Notes under the pieces: model-generated
What the model was told of the DNA's origin: nothing
Databases searched by the model: none
What the model saw: the letters and a program-made list of their open reading frames with translations, nothing else
DNA from: EW11 sp035765635
GTDB lineage: Bacteria > Verrucomicrobiota > Verrucomicrobiia > Opitutales > Opitutaceae
Assembly: GCA_035765635.1 (NCBI GenBank)
Contig: DASTWZ010000031.1
Location: 62,001 to 126,000, forward strand
DNA length: 64,000 nt
Reading direction: 5' to 3'
In this document: in pieces, positions 42,326 through 51,481 of the stretch
Layout: the number at the start of each line of letters is the position of its first letter
Numbering within the stretch: the first letter of the stretch is position 1
Position numbers and translations under genes: made by a program

Positions 42326-42889
42326 TCACTCGTAATCGTAGAGTTTGGGATCGCGGCGCGGCTGGCCGCGCGAGCGACGAAAGCGATGTTTCTTCTCCTT
42401 CTGCGGCGCCTCCGCGTCCGGCGAGCCTGGCCCCGCCCCGAACGAGTCGTCTCCACCATCCTCGGCCCCGCCCCCAAGTTGCTCCTCGAGCGAATCAGGA
42501 TCTGCGCCTTCCTCGAGCTTTCGCACCACCTCCTCCATTTCGCCGTCGATCTTTTCGCCCGTGATGTCCGCCATGCGCCGCATCATTCGCGCCATGGCCC
42601 GCGGATCGTTCTCATCCACGTTTGAAAACTCCTTCTCGATCTCGCCCATCGCAGCCTCGATGCGAGCGTCGTCGGCCGAGTCGGCCGGCGTATCCGTTTC
42701 TCCACTACCAGAGCTTTCGTCTTCGATTTTCCCGCTGCCTCGGTTGATGGCGAAGCTCGACTGAATGCGCTTCAGCGTGAAAGCCGGATTATCCGGGCAT
42801 TTCGGCGTGAGCTGCCCCTGCGCGAGGGTCTTGGCGAAGAACTGATAAATCGTGTTATTCTCTTCGCAGTAGTACTCGTAAATCGGCAT
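42326..42889 (-). CDS. FmdB-like zinc-ribbon protein with incomplete cysteine set
   Basis: 187 residues from the ATG at 42887-42889. The N-terminus MPIYEYYCEENN is the FmdB/CxxC_CxxC_SSSS signature, but the expected Cys pairs read CEEN and CPDN, so only two of four ligands remain. A long acidic, low-complexity middle (GSGETDTPADSADDARIEAAM) and a basic tail (EKKHRFRRSRGQPRRDPKLYDYE) follow, probably disordered. The function is unknown. It is divergent from lpxI. Confidence 0.75.
   Translation of the reverse strand: MPIYEYYCEENNTIYQFFAKTLAQGQLTPKCPDNPAFTLKRIQSSFAINRGSGKIEDESSGSGETDTPADSADDARIEAAMGEIEKEFSNVDENDPRAMARMMRRMADITGEKIDGEMEEVVRKLEEGADPDSLEEQLGGGAEDGGDDSFGAGPGSPDAEAPQKEKKHRFRRSRGQPRRDPKLYDYE
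42690..42708. repeat. 19-bp palindrome A, site 13
   Basis: GTATC-CGTTTCTCC-ACTAC in the FmdB-like gene. Confidence 0.6.
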
Positions 42890-43049
42890 GGCGTATTCCG
42901 ATTTACGAGCCGGCCCGCGGACTTCAAGCCGCGGCCAATTTCGGCTGCCAGCCCTGGCGCAAAGATCGCGCACGGCGGCCCAGAAAATTCGTGCTCGTCC
43001 CGCGAATGCAGCCGGGTTGATCTGAGCCGCCAGCTTTCCCTTCGCATCT

Positions 43050-43892
43050 GTGATTTCCTCGTTTCTTCCGCCACATTACGACGCCAGCAAACCGGTCGCC
43101 CTCATCGCCGGCCAGGGCCTTTATCCACAGCTCGTGGCGGCCGCGATTCGCAGCGCTGGAATCCCGCTCCGCCTCATCGCCTTCGAAGAGGAAACGCGCC
43201 CCGAGCTGGTGAATACGTTTCCCGAATCGGAACGTCGCATCATTCTCGTCGGCCAGCTCGGCAAGATGTTGAAAGCTCTCGAGCAATTCGGCGCAGGCTA
43301 CGCGCTGATGGCGGGTCAAATCACGCCCAGGCGTTTGTTCAAAGGCCTGCACCCCGATCTCAAGGCCACGCGCATTCTGTTTTCTCTCAAACGCCGAAAC
43401 GCCGAAACCATCTTCGGCGCGATCGCGAAAGAAATCGAAGGGCTCGGCATCCATCTCCTGGATGCGCGAAGCTTCCTTGACCAGCAACTGGCCAGCGCTG
43501 GCTGCATGACAGGAGGGCGATTTCCCATCGATCAGGAATACCTCGATCACGGCGTGCAGATCGCCCGGGAATGCGCCCGTCTCGACATCGGCCAGGGCGT
43601 CGTCGTGCGCAAAGGCACGGTTCTCGCCGTAGAAGCCTTCGAAGGCACCGATGAAATGCTGCGCCGCGCCGGCGGCTTCAAAACCGATGGAGCGCTCTTT
43701 GTGAAAACCGTCAAAGCGCACCAGGACTATCGCTTCGACGTTCCGGTGTTCGGCCAGCGAACCCTCGAGACGATGCGCGAAGCCGGAATAGCCGCCGCCG
43801 CCCTGGAGAAAGATCGCGTCATCATCCTGGACAAGCCGGCCGTCGTCGCGCAGGCGAAATCCTGGGGCATTTCCCTGTTCGGCTTCACCTGA
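43050..43892 (+). CDS. lpxI: UDP-2,3-diacylglucosamine pyrophosphatase LpxI
   Basis: 280 residues from GTG at 43050. It matches the LpxI (former DUF1009) family: KPVALIAGQGLYPQLVAAAIRSAG at the start, ALMAGQITPRRLF, LLDARSFL, IGQGVVVRKGTVLAVEAFEGTDEML and a C-terminal DVPVFGQRTLETMREAGI region. LpxI makes lipid X in the Raetz pathway in bacteria lacking LpxH, so the organism has lipid A and an outer membrane. It is followed by the bifunctional nuclease and dus on the same strand. Confidence 0.93.
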   Translation: MISSFLPPHYDASKPVALIAGQGLYPQLVAAAIRSAGIPLRLIAFEEETRPELVNTFPESERRIILVGQLGKMLKALEQFGAGYALMAGQITPRRLFKGLHPDLKATRILFSLKRRNAETIFGAIAKEIEGLGIHLLDARSFLDQQLASAGCMTGGRFPIDQEYLDHGVQIARECARLDIGQGVVVRKGTVLAVEAFEGTDEMLRRAGGFKTDGALFVKTVKAHQDYRFDVPVFGQRTLETMREAGIAAAALEKDRVIILDKPAVVAQAKSWGISLFGFT

Positions 43893-43954
43893 ATCCAGAC
43901 TCGCCCGCTTGCGGCCTCGCTTGCGAATCCCCGCGGCTCCACTCACTTTCAGGA

Positions 43955-44443
43955 ATGCAGAACGATGTCGTAGAAGTTTTCGTCAAGGGCGTGATGCCGA
44001 CCGCCAACGGCTGCGCTGTTTTCTTGGGAAATGACGACAAGACGTTCGTGATCTACGTCGATCATTCCGTGGGCAACGCCATTCAGATGACGTTGAACGG
44101 CGTGAAAAAAGACCGGCCTCTCACCCACGATCTCATCGGCCATATTCTGCTCGGGCTGGGCGCAAAGCTCGATTACGTGGTGGTGAACGACGTCAACGAA
44201 GGGACTTTCTTCGCGCGCATTCTGCTCCGCATGGAAAACGAGCTGGGCAAGAAAATCATGGAAATCGATGCGCGGCCGAGCGATTCGACCGTGCTCGCCC
44301 TCCAGCACAAGCGCCCGATCTACGTCGCGAACAAGGTCTTCGATTCCGTCGACGACATGACGGAAATTCTCGAGCGCGTCTTGAAGCAGCAGACAGAAGA
44401 CGAGGCCGGCGCCGAGGAAGAAGACGAGGAAGAGGAAGAGTGA
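43955..44443 (+). CDS. Bifunctional nuclease (BFN/DUF151) family protein
   Basis: 162 residues. The BFN domain spans about 1-135: VEVFVKGVMPTANGCAVFLGND, HSVGNAIQMTLNGVKKDRPLTHDLI, VVVNDVNEGTFFARI, EIDARPSDSTVLALQHKRPIYV, all canonical. The C-terminal 20 residues are almost only Glu/Asp. Family members have been linked to DNase/RNase activity, but the in vivo role is unclear. Its last codons overlap the dus GTG start by four bases. Confidence 0.9.
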   Translation: MQNDVVEVFVKGVMPTANGCAVFLGNDDKTFVIYVDHSVGNAIQMTLNGVKKDRPLTHDLIGHILLGLGAKLDYVVVNDVNEGTFFARILLRMENELGKKIMEIDARPSDSTVLALQHKRPIYVANKVFDSVDDMTEILERVLKQQTEDEAGAEEEDEEEEE

Positions 44444-45537
44444 GCGGTCAGTCAGCATCTCGAATCCTGCCCGCGGGAATCATCCCCGGACAGCCGTTGA
44501 CCGCATTGGCGCCCATGCAGGACGTCACGGACCTGGCCTTCATGGCCGTGATCGCGCACTACGGCGCGCCCGATTATTTCGTCACGGAATTTCTTCGCGT
44601 GCACGCCCAGTCGCGGCCGGAGAAACACATCCTGTGTTCGATCGACGAGAACAAGACCGGGCGCCCGGTCTTCGCCCAGTTGATCGGAGAAGACATCAGT
44701 CACCTCGCCCGCACCGTCGAGGAGTTGCTCCGGCATCCGGTCGCCGGAATCGACCTGAACCTCGGATGTCCCGCTCCGAAGGTTTACAAGAAGAACGTCG
44801 GCGGTGGTCTCCTGCGGGAACCGGAAAGAGTTGGCGAAATCTTGCGCGCTCTCCGCGCCGCGGTGCCCGGTCTCTTCACGGTGAAAATGCGTATCGGCTT
44901 TGAGGATACGCGGCACTTCGAACGGCTCATCGATCTCGTTAATGAGAACGACGTCGACCTCCTGACGGTTCACGGGCGCACCGTGAAAGAAATGTACCGC
45001 AGCGAGGTGCACTACGAATCCATCGCGTTGGCTGTCACGCGCGCGCGCTGCCCGGTTCTGGCCAACGGCAACGTCACGTCCGCGGTAAAAGCCGGCGAGG
45101 TCCTCAAACAAACCCGCGCCGCCGGCCTGATGATCGGCCGTCACGCGATTCGCAATCCCTGGATTTTCCGGCAATGCCGCGAATTCTTCGCCGGCCAGCC
45201 CGTCACGGCCATCACGCTCGGCGATGTCCGTGAGTACGTCGAGCGGCTCTACCGCGCCACGCAAACGCCCGGCGTGGGCGAAATCTTCCACGTGAACAAA
45301 ATGAAGAAGTACCTCAACTTCGTGGGGCAGAGCGTGGACGGAACCGGCGCCTTCTTGCACGACATGCGACGCACCCGGAGCGAGAGCGAATTATTCGCCG
45401 TGTGCGACAGACATCTCGCGGCTCACGCGAACAGCCCATTCGCGGCCGAACCCTATCCCGGCGTGATCGCGCGGCCCAATTGCGAGACTCCGGATGCGAG
45501 CACCGATGGATGCTCGCTCGAGACGATAACGAGTTAA
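44440..45537 (+). CDS. tRNA-dihydrouridine synthase
   Basis: 365 residues from GTG 44440, which overlaps the previous stop (GTGA). FMN TIM-barrel: ALAPMQDVTDLAFMAVI, the uridine-contacting QLIGED, the catalytic Cys in DLNLGCPAPKVYKKNVGGGLL, VKMRIG, LTVHGRT and ANGNVTS, MIGRHAIRNPWIF. It reduces uridines in the D-loop of tRNA. The C-terminal extension (about 30 residues) is not conserved. The exact Dus subfamily (A/B/C) is not fixed; DusB-like is most similar by eye. Confidence 0.92.
   Translation: MSGQSASRILPAGIIPGQPLTALAPMQDVTDLAFMAVIAHYGAPDYFVTEFLRVHAQSRPEKHILCSIDENKTGRPVFAQLIGEDISHLARTVEELLRHPVAGIDLNLGCPAPKVYKKNVGGGLLREPERVGEILRALRAAVPGLFTVKMRIGFEDTRHFERLIDLVNENDVDLLTVHGRTVKEMYRSEVHYESIALAVTRARCPVLANGNVTSAVKAGEVLKQTRAAGLMIGRHAIRNPWIFRQCREFFAGQPVTAITLGDVREYVERLYRATQTPGVGEIFHVNKMKKYLNFVGQSVDGTGAFLHDMRRTRSESELFAVCDRHLAAHANSPFAAEPYPGVIARPNCETPDASTDGCSLETITS
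44891..44909. repeat. 19-bp palindrome A, site 14
   Basis: GTATC-GGCTTTGAG-GATAC, perfect arms, in dus. Confidence 0.7.
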
Positions 45538-45540
45538 CCG

Positions 45541-46080
45541 TTACTCGATTCCCAGGATCTTTCGACCTTCCGCCGAAATCATCTGCGGCGTCCAAACCGG
45601 GTCCCAAACCACGTAAACCTTGGCAGACGCCACGGTCGGCAGCGCGGCGATCTTCATCCGCGCATCCTCCGCGATCACCGGTCCCATGCCGCAGCCCGGC
45701 GCGGTCAACGTCATCTTCACTTCGACGCTGTGCTCACCTGTATCGGATTTCTCAATACTGAGGTCGTAGACCAGCCCGAGGTCGACGATGTTGACCGGAA
45801 TTTCCGGGTCGAAACAGGTCTTGAGCGCGTCCCAAACGAGTTGCTCTGAAAACGGCTCTTCCGACTTCGCCACCGCGGGCTGCTCCGCTGTCGGCACATA
45901 ACCCGAGATCGCATCGGCGTCCCGCGCGTCGATGCGGAAGAGGCCGTTGTCCGTTCGCACGGTGATGTTGCCGCCCAGCGTCTGGACGATGTCGACCGGC
46001 GTGCCTGCGCCGAGGTTGAATTTGTCGCCCGCCGGAATCAGCGTCGCTGGAACTCCGCGGGAAAGCGTGTGTGAACTCAT
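45541..46080 (-). CDS. sufT: SufT-like iron-sulfur cluster assembly protein
   Basis: 179 residues. The C-terminal two thirds is a MIP18/DUF59 domain: ALKTCFDPEIPVNIVDLGLVYDLSI, LTAPGCGMGPVIAEDAR with the conserved Cys, VYVVWDPVWTPQMISAEGRKILGI. The N-terminal 70 residues (GDKFNLGAGTPVDIVQTLGGNITVRT) are the extension typical of SufT. It helps maturation of Fe-S proteins. No other suf gene is in the window. It lies 29 bases after sppA on the same strand. Confidence 0.9.
   Translation of the reverse strand: MSSHTLSRGVPATLIPAGDKFNLGAGTPVDIVQTLGGNITVRTDNGLFRIDARDADAISGYVPTAEQPAVAKSEEPFSEQLVWDALKTCFDPEIPVNIVDLGLVYDLSIEKSDTGEHSVEVKMTLTAPGCGMGPVIAEDARMKIAALPTVASAKVYVVWDPVWTPQMISAEGRKILGIE
45740..45758. 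repeat. 19-bp palindrome A, site 15
   Basis: GTATC-GGATTTCTC-AATAC in sufT. Confidence 0.55.
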
Positions 46081-46109
46081 TGTAGGGATTTTTTCAATAC
46101 AACCGAGGC

Positions 46110-47948
46110 TCAGCGGAAAGTCATTTCGATCGGCAAACGCGCGTACACGCCCTGACGATCGTTGAACTGCTCGAGGTAACGCGCCTGCTGTTTCACGTCG
46201 GTGGTGAGCTTGTCCACCAATCCGCCGCGCGCGCTGGCCGGATGCTGCGGGCCCTGCATCGCCTCGTTGATGATGTCGGCGAGTTCAAGTTTCCGCGGGT
46301 ATTCAACAATCCGATACCGGTCGCTGAGCCCGCCCTCTTTCGCAGCATAGCGAATGGCCGCGTCGAGCCCGCCTAGTTCGTCGACCAAGCCGAGCTTCAC
46401 CGCTTCGGCTCCCGACCAAACCCGACCTTGGGCGATGTCCTCCACTTTCGCGCGATCGAGCTTCCGACCATCGGCCACGCGACCGATGAACTGGTTGTAG
46501 GCCCAGTCGACCATCGACTGATAAACCGCCAGTTCCTCCGGAGTTTTCGGACGCGAAATCGTCATCAGATCGGCGTACTTTCCAGTCTTCACGCGATCGA
46601 AGCTCAGGCCGAAGTCGCTCGTGAGCTTTTGCACGTCGAACAGAATTCCAAAGACTCCGATCGAGCCCGTGATGGTGGTTGGCTCCGCGAAAATATGGTC
46701 GGCGTGGGTCGAAATCCAGTAGCCGCCCGAAGCGGCATAAGAGCCCATGGAAACAATCACCGGCTTCACCGATTTCGTGAGCCGGATTTCGCGCTGAATT
46801 TGCTCGGAAGCCGTGACGGAACCGCCCGGGCTGTTCACGCGCAGCACGATCGCTTTGACATCTTCATCGAGGCGAAAGCGGCGGATTTCCCGCGAGAAGC
46901 GCTCGCCGCCAACTTCATCGATTTGCCCTCGCCCATCGACGATCGCGCCCTCGGCATACACCACCGCGATCTTGCCGCCGCTACTCGAATGTCCGCCGGT
47001 TTTTCGCGCGGTTCTCGGTTCGGGACGATCGTCGTGCACGATGTTGACGTAGTCGGCCAGCGCGACCTGTTTGAACGACTCCTTGGAGCCTTTGCGACCG
47101 GTCCGCGCTTTGAGCTCTTCGATGATCTCGTCGCGATACGCCACGCGGCTGACGAACTTCTGCTTCGCCGCTGCGTCCGCCCGGACAATGCCCTGGCTGT
47201 CGACGATGTTCTGCAACGCCACCGGCGTCAGTCCACGGCTTTTGGCGACGTCTTGAACGAGTGAACCCCAGACGTCATCGAGAAGCTTTTGGGTCTGCTC
47301 GCGATTTTCCGGACTCATGTCGCGGCGGGTGAACGGTTCGACATACGATTTATATTTGCCGTGTCGCGTGACCTGAATGCCGACGCCGTACTTCTCGAAC
47401 GTGCCTGCAAAAAACATCGGCTCGACCGCCAGACCCGGCATCGCAATGAGGCCGAACGGATCGAGGACCAATTCGCTCGCGACGGAATCGAGATACATGT
47501 CCTTCGTCGTCGCGAAATCGATGTAGGCGACCACCGGCTTCCCCGCCGCTTTGATGGCTTCGAGCGCCTCTCGCACCTCTTTCAACGCGGCGTAACCGGT
47601 GCCATAACCGGAAGGCGCGAGATTGCCCGTGAGATAAACACCCGCAATGCGCGAGTCCGTTGCAGCGGCCCGCAGCGCGTGCGTGACCTGACGGAGTTGC
47701 AGCGTCTGCACCTCGTTGTCGCCGGTGAAGGCGCGCATGAAGGCGGCCGGATTGAACGGCGGGGGCGTGTCGGTGATGTTGACCGCTGTATTGAAAACCA
47801 AATACGAGCCGCGCTCGAAAGTCGCAGGTTTTTCACTGCTGGCTGCGGCCAAAATCATCGCGAACACGAAGAGCAGAAACGTGCCGCCGATAAAAAAAAG
47901 AATCAGAGCCGACAGCGCGCCTAACAGCGACGTGATGAAGTTCTTCAT
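46110..47948 (-). CDS. sppA: Signal peptide peptidase SppA, long (67K) type
   Basis: 612 residues from the ATG at 47946-47948, which opens a membrane anchor (NFITSLLGALSALILFFIGG). Two tandem S49 domains: the N-terminal one carries the catalytic Lys in RHGKYKSYVEPFTRRD, the C-terminal one the Ser in SMGSYAASGGYWIS, with NSPGGSVTASEQI and TGSIGVFG. It digests cleaved signal peptides in the inner membrane. The long upstream frame overlaps the divergent gene and is discarded. A palindrome A site lies near the 3' end. Confidence 0.95.
   Translation of the reverse strand: MKNFITSLLGALSALILFFIGGTFLLFVFAMILAAASSEKPATFERGSYLVFNTAVNITDTPPPFNPAAFMRAFTGDNEVQTLQLRQVTHALRAAATDSRIAGVYLTGNLAPSGYGTGYAALKEVREALEAIKAAGKPVVAYIDFATTKDMYLDSVASELVLDPFGLIAMPGLAVEPMFFAGTFEKYGVGIQVTRHGKYKSYVEPFTRRDMSPENREQTQKLLDDVWGSLVQDVAKSRGLTPVALQNIVDSQGIVRADAAAKQKFVSRVAYRDEIIEELKARTGRKGSKESFKQVALADYVNIVHDDRPEPRTARKTGGHSSSGGKIAVVYAEGAIVDGRGQIDEVGGERFSREIRRFRLDEDVKAIVLRVNSPGGSVTASEQIQREIRLTKSVKPVIVSMGSYAASGGYWISTHADHIFAEPTTITGSIGVFGILFDVQKLTSDFGLSFDRVKTGKYADLMTISRPKTPEELAVYQSMVDWAYNQFIGRVADGRKLDRAKVEDIAQGRVWSGAEAVKLGLVDELGGLDAAIRYAAKEGGLSDRYRIVEYPRKLELADIINEAMQGPQHPASARGGLVDKLTTDVKQQARYLEQFNDRQGVYARLPIEMTFR
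46299..46317. repeat. 19-bp palindrome A, site 16
   Basis: GTATT-CAACAATCC-GATAC in sppA. Confidence 0.55.
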
Positions 47949-48102
47949 TGCCTCGCACCGTATTGGGAAATGCGCCGTCAGCCAGTGAAAACGCGACTGG
48001 GCGGAGCGAGGCGATTTGTGTTTTCCAGGAAACACCGAAGAACTCGCCTTTTCTGCGGCGGCTAAACGTGTTAACGTCTCGGCGCCAAACGATCGGACCA
48101 TC

Positions 48103-49620
48103 ATGAGCGAAAAAAAAGCAGAACTCCTCACCACCAACCGCAAAGCTCTCACCATCAACTTGGATGACCCCAAGTATGGGACGTTCGCCGAGATCGGCGC
48201 CGGTCAGGAAGTCGCCCGCGTTTTTTTCCAGGCAGGAGGCGCCGCGGGCACGATCGCGAAGAGCATTTCGGCGTATGACATGACGTTCAGTGACGCGATC
48301 TACGGCAAGACGCCGCGCTATGTTTCCCGCGAACGCCTAACGCTCATGTTGGACCACGAGTACGCGCTGCTCAACGAGCGCCTGGCCAGTCAGCGCGGCG
48401 AGCGCACAACCTTCTTCGTTTTCGCCGACACCGTCGCGGCGCGGAGCTACAAAGGTAACAACGAGTGCCACGGCTGGATGGGTATCCGTTTTCAAACTAC
48501 ACCGAACGGCCCCCCGAGCGAAATCATGGCCCACGTGCGCATGTGGGACAAAGAAAACATCCTTCAACAACAGGCGCTCGGCATCGTCGGCGTGAATCTG
48601 GTCTACGGCGCATTCTACTACCGCGACAATCCGGAGAAATTGATTCAGTCGCTCTTGGACAATGTCGGCAACGATCGCATCGAGGTCGACATGCTGCGTT
48701 TCCACGGACCGGAATTCGCGAAAATCGACAACCGCCTGACGTCGCTCTTCCTCGTGAAACATGGCCTGACCAACGCGGTGATGTTCGGCCCGCAAGGCGA
48801 GGTCGTGCAGCCCTCTGAAGTGCTCTATAAGAAGGCGGTGCTGGTCGAGCGCGGCAGTTTCCGGCCCGTCACCCACGTGAATGTCGACATGCTCAACTGC
48901 GCCTGCGCGCAGTTCGTCCAGGAGCCGCTGGTGAAGGGCAAGGACATCGTCGTGCTCATGGAAATCACGATGAACAACCTGCTCGCCGCGGGAGACCTCA
49001 ACGCCGAGGACTTTCTTTCGCGCGTCGAGCTGCTCGGCGACATCGGCTTCACGGTTCTTATTTCCAACTACTCGGAATATTATCGTCTCACCTCGTATTT
49101 CCGCCGCTACACGAAGGAGATGATCGGCGTGGCGATGGGCATCAACAACCTCCTCGAGGTGTTCAACGAGAAATATTACGAGAGCCTCGAAGGTGGCATT
49201 CTCGAGGCATTCGGACGCCTCTTCCGCAATGCGGTGAAGCTCTATATTTATCCGATGCAGCAGGGCGCATACGATCGCTACATCGCCGGCGCGTCTCCCG
49301 TCGCTCCCGCCGGCTCGAATCACGCGTTCGCTTCCGGCGTGCTGATCAACGCGAAAAATCTCCAGGTCTCCGACCATTTGCGCAATTTGTACGCGCACCT
49401 GCTCGAGAACCATTATATCGACTGCATCGTCGGTTTCGATCCCACGATCCTGCACATCTTCTCGCGCGACGTGCTGGAGCGCCTGAAGGCAGGCGATGAC
49501 AGCTGGGAACGCATGGTTCCGGACCGCGTCGTCGAAGCGATCAAGAAACGCCAGCTTTTCGGCTACCACAGCGACGTGGCTGGCACTGCGCCGGCGCCCG
49601 CCGTCGCGGGAAAAAACTAA
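48103..49620 (+). CDS. Conserved protein of unknown function (about 500 aa)
   Basis: 505 residues from the ATG at 48103. It is highly ordered and looks strongly conserved: DDPKYGTFAEIGAGQEVARVFF near the start, then RYVSRERLTLMLDHEYALL, NECHGWMGIRFQ, ALGIVGVNLVYGAFYY, VDMLRFHGPEF, NLLAAGDLNAEDF and a C-terminal LYAHLLENHYIDCIVGFDPTILHIFSRDVL. I recall homologues in many phyla carrying inconsistent database names; none is supported here by a motif, and I see no signal peptide, P-loop or other catalytic signature. It is divergent from sppA and 72 bases before thrH. Confidence 0.75.
   Translation: MSEKKAELLTTNRKALTINLDDPKYGTFAEIGAGQEVARVFFQAGGAAGTIAKSISAYDMTFSDAIYGKTPRYVSRERLTLMLDHEYALLNERLASQRGERTTFFVFADTVAARSYKGNNECHGWMGIRFQTTPNGPPSEIMAHVRMWDKENILQQQALGIVGVNLVYGAFYYRDNPEKLIQSLLDNVGNDRIEVDMLRFHGPEFAKIDNRLTSLFLVKHGLTNAVMFGPQGEVVQPSEVLYKKAVLVERGSFRPVTHVNVDMLNCACAQFVQEPLVKGKDIVVLMEITMNNLLAAGDLNAEDFLSRVELLGDIGFTVLISNYSEYYRLTSYFRRYTKEMIGVAMGINNLLEVFNEKYYESLEGGILEAFGRLFRNAVKLYIYPMQQGAYDRYIAGASPVAPAGSNHAFASGVLINAKNLQVSDHLRNLYAHLLENHYIDCIVGFDPTILHIFSRDVLERLKAGDDSWERMVPDRVVEAIKKRQLFGYHSDVAGTAPAPAVAGKN
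48482..48500. repeat. 19-bp palindrome A, site 17
   Basis: GTATC-CGTTTTCAA-ACTAC, inside the unknown conserved gene. Confidence 0.65.
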
Positions 49621-49692
49621 CGCCCGCAACTACGCCACCGGCATTATCGATTCGCTGGACACGTCCGTGAATCTTCGAACACTCGCGGACGC

Positions 49693-50301
49693 GTGAAAAA
49701 ACAAGCGATCGTAACTCTCGACATGGAAGGCGTTCTCACGCCTGAAATCTGGATCGCCGTAGCCGATAAAACGGGAATTCCCGAACTGCGCCGCACCACG
49801 CGCGACGAGCCGAATTACGACGTGCTGATGCGCGCCCGCCTGAAGATCTTGGACCAGCACGGTCTGAAGCTTTCCGACATTCAAAACGTGGTCGCCACGC
49901 TGGATCCGCTGCCCGGCGCGAAAGCATTCCTCGACGAGCTGCGCACGCTCACGCAGGTGCTCATTTTGTCCGACACGTTCGAGCAGTTCGCCGCGCCGCT
50001 GATGAAGCAGCTGAACTGGCCCACGCTGCTTTGCCACAGACTGGTCGTGGAAAACGATCGCGTCACGAATTACGAAATTCGGGCGACCGAGCAGAAGCAG
50101 AAGACCGTAGCCGCGTTGAAGGCGCTGAACTACCGCGTGATCGCGGCAGGCGATTCCTTCAACGACACGACCATGCTGGGCGAGGCCGATGTCGGCTTCC
50201 TTTTTCACGCGCCGCAAAATGTGAAGGACCGCTTCCCTCAGTTCCGCGCGGTCGAATCGTACGGAGAGCTGCTGACGTTGTTCAAAGCCGAGCTTTCTTG
50301 A
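49693..50301 (+). CDS. thrH: Phosphoserine phosphatase/homoserine phosphotransferase ThrH
   Basis: 202 residues from a GTG at 49693. HAD-superfamily motif I is atypical, LDMEGVLTPEIWI (ThrH-type, Asp-x-Glu), followed by TTRDEPNYDVLMRARLKILDQHGLKL, motif II ILSDTFEQF, and motif III/IV VIAAGDSFNDTTMLGEADVGFLFHAP. These stretches match ThrH, which hydrolyses phosphoserine and can phosphorylate homoserine. It therefore serves serine or threonine synthesis. trmL starts 15 bases after it. Confidence 0.92.
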   Translation: MKKQAIVTLDMEGVLTPEIWIAVADKTGIPELRRTTRDEPNYDVLMRARLKILDQHGLKLSDIQNVVATLDPLPGAKAFLDELRTLTQVLILSDTFEQFAAPLMKQLNWPTLLCHRLVVENDRVTNYEIRATEQKQKTVAALKALNYRVIAAGDSFNDTTMLGEADVGFLFHAPQNVKDRFPQFRAVESYGELLTLFKAELS

Positions 50302-50316
50302 CGCCTCGCGCGCGCG

Positions 50317-50802
50317 ATGCGCGTACGTCTCGCCGTGATCCACATCGTCCTGTTTCAGCCCGAAATTCCGCAGAACACGGGCAACATCGGCCGGATGTGC
50401 GCGCTGACCAAATCACGTCTGCATCTTATCCATCCGCTCGGCTTCGAAGTCACCGATCGCAATCTGAAACGCGCCGGGATGGATTACTGGTTTTCCCTCG
50501 ACGTGCATCACCACGACGACTGGAAGGCGTTCCGCGCAAGCCCGGTGGCGCCGAAGCGACTCTGGCTGCTCACGACGAAAACAAAGCAGTCGTATTGGGA
50601 TGTTCAATACACCGACGACGATGGCCTGCTCTTTGGCAACGAAGGTTCGGGCGCGCCGCCCTGGTTGCATGATGAAATCGGCGATACATTTCGCATCACG
50701 ATCCCGCACGCGAATTCTGAACTCCGTTCGCTGAATCTGAGCACGGCCGCGGGTATTGCCGCGTACGAAGCGCTGCGCCAGCTCGGCACGTTGAAACCGT
50801 AA
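50317..50802 (+). CDS. trmL: tRNA (cytidine/uridine-34-2'-O)-methyltransferase TrmL
   Basis: 161 residues (or 155 from an in-frame GTG at 50335). SPOUT fold: IVLFQPEIPQNTGNIGRMCA, LHLIHPLGFEVTDRNLKRAGMDYW, the SAM-binding knot LFGNEGSGAP and ELRSLNLSTAAGIAAYEALRQL. It methylates the wobble nucleotide of tRNA-Leu isoacceptors. A perfect palindrome A site lies in the middle of the gene. It is convergent with the response regulator gene; the stops are two bases apart. Confidence 0.92.
   Translation: MRVRLAVIHIVLFQPEIPQNTGNIGRMCALTKSRLHLIHPLGFEVTDRNLKRAGMDYWFSLDVHHHDDWKAFRASPVAPKRLWLLTTKTKQSYWDVQYTDDDGLLFGNEGSGAPPWLHDEIGDTFRITIPHANSELRSLNLSTAAGIAAYEALRQLGTLKP
50592..50610. repeat. 19-bp palindrome A, site 18
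   Basis: GTATT-GGGATGTTC-AATAC, perfect arms, in trmL. Confidence 0.75.
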
Positions 50803-50803
50803 C

Positions 50804-51235
50804 TCAACCGCGCGCTTTGACCGAAGCGTCGTAAGCTCTCGCGGCGTCCTGCACGATCTTGAGCAGGTCCGACATCAGCACGGGCTTCAAAAGATAACGA
50901 TAGAGCGCCGCTTCGTTCACACTGCGCAGCAGCATTTCCGGTTTCATGTAACCGGTAATGAGCACGCGCTGCGTATGCGGATATTCTTCCCGGCAACGCA
51001 CCAAAAAGCTCATGCCATTGCCGCCCGGCATCAGATGATCAGCGACGATGACTTTGTAGGTGTTCTTGCGCAGCAAGGCCTCCGCCTCGCGCGTCGAAGT
51101 GGCCGTCGAGACTTCGTAGTGCGTTGAAAGCGCTTCCTTGAACGTCTCCAGGACGGAATGTTCGTCGTCAACGAGGAGCACCGCTTCCGCCTTTTTCGGC
51201 GCGGTGCCAGACTGGGACGCGGGGTCGCTTTTCAT
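50804..51235 (-). CDS. Single-domain response regulator (RpfG/HD-GYP-like receiver)
   Basis: 143 residues from the ATG at 51233-51235. After a 17-residue polar N-terminus the receiver reads AVLLVDDEHSVLETFKEAL, phospho-acceptor Asp in VIVADHLMPGGNGM, T in VLITGYMKPE, K in YLLKPVLMSDLLKIVQDA. There is no output domain in the frame. The cognate kinase is not adjacent. It is divergent from enolase (246 bases, in which I see no gene). Confidence 0.88.
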   Translation of the reverse strand: MKSDPASQSGTAPKKAEAVLLVDDEHSVLETFKEALSTHYEVSTATSTREAEALLRKNTYKVIVADHLMPGGNGMSFLVRCREEYPHTQRVLITGYMKPEMLLRSVNEAALYRYLLKPVLMSDLLKIVQDAARAYDASVKARG

Positions 51236-51481
51236 TGCGGCGCATCGTGTTTTCCTGCGGCTGCTTGGCAAACCCATTCCCGCGTGCAGCGACGAGTGGA
51301 ATGGAGACGAAAGATTGCCTCACTCCGTGCGACCGGCCCCGAAGACTTTGTTCGATAAAGCCGGCCCGATCTCCGGCCTCGAAAAAGGAGATTAGCCGGC
51401 ACGGCGCGCGTTTTCGCCTTCCCCTGCGAAGCTCCGTCCGGTTCACTCGACGGCTGCTATTTCGCAAATTTTATCCTCCCT

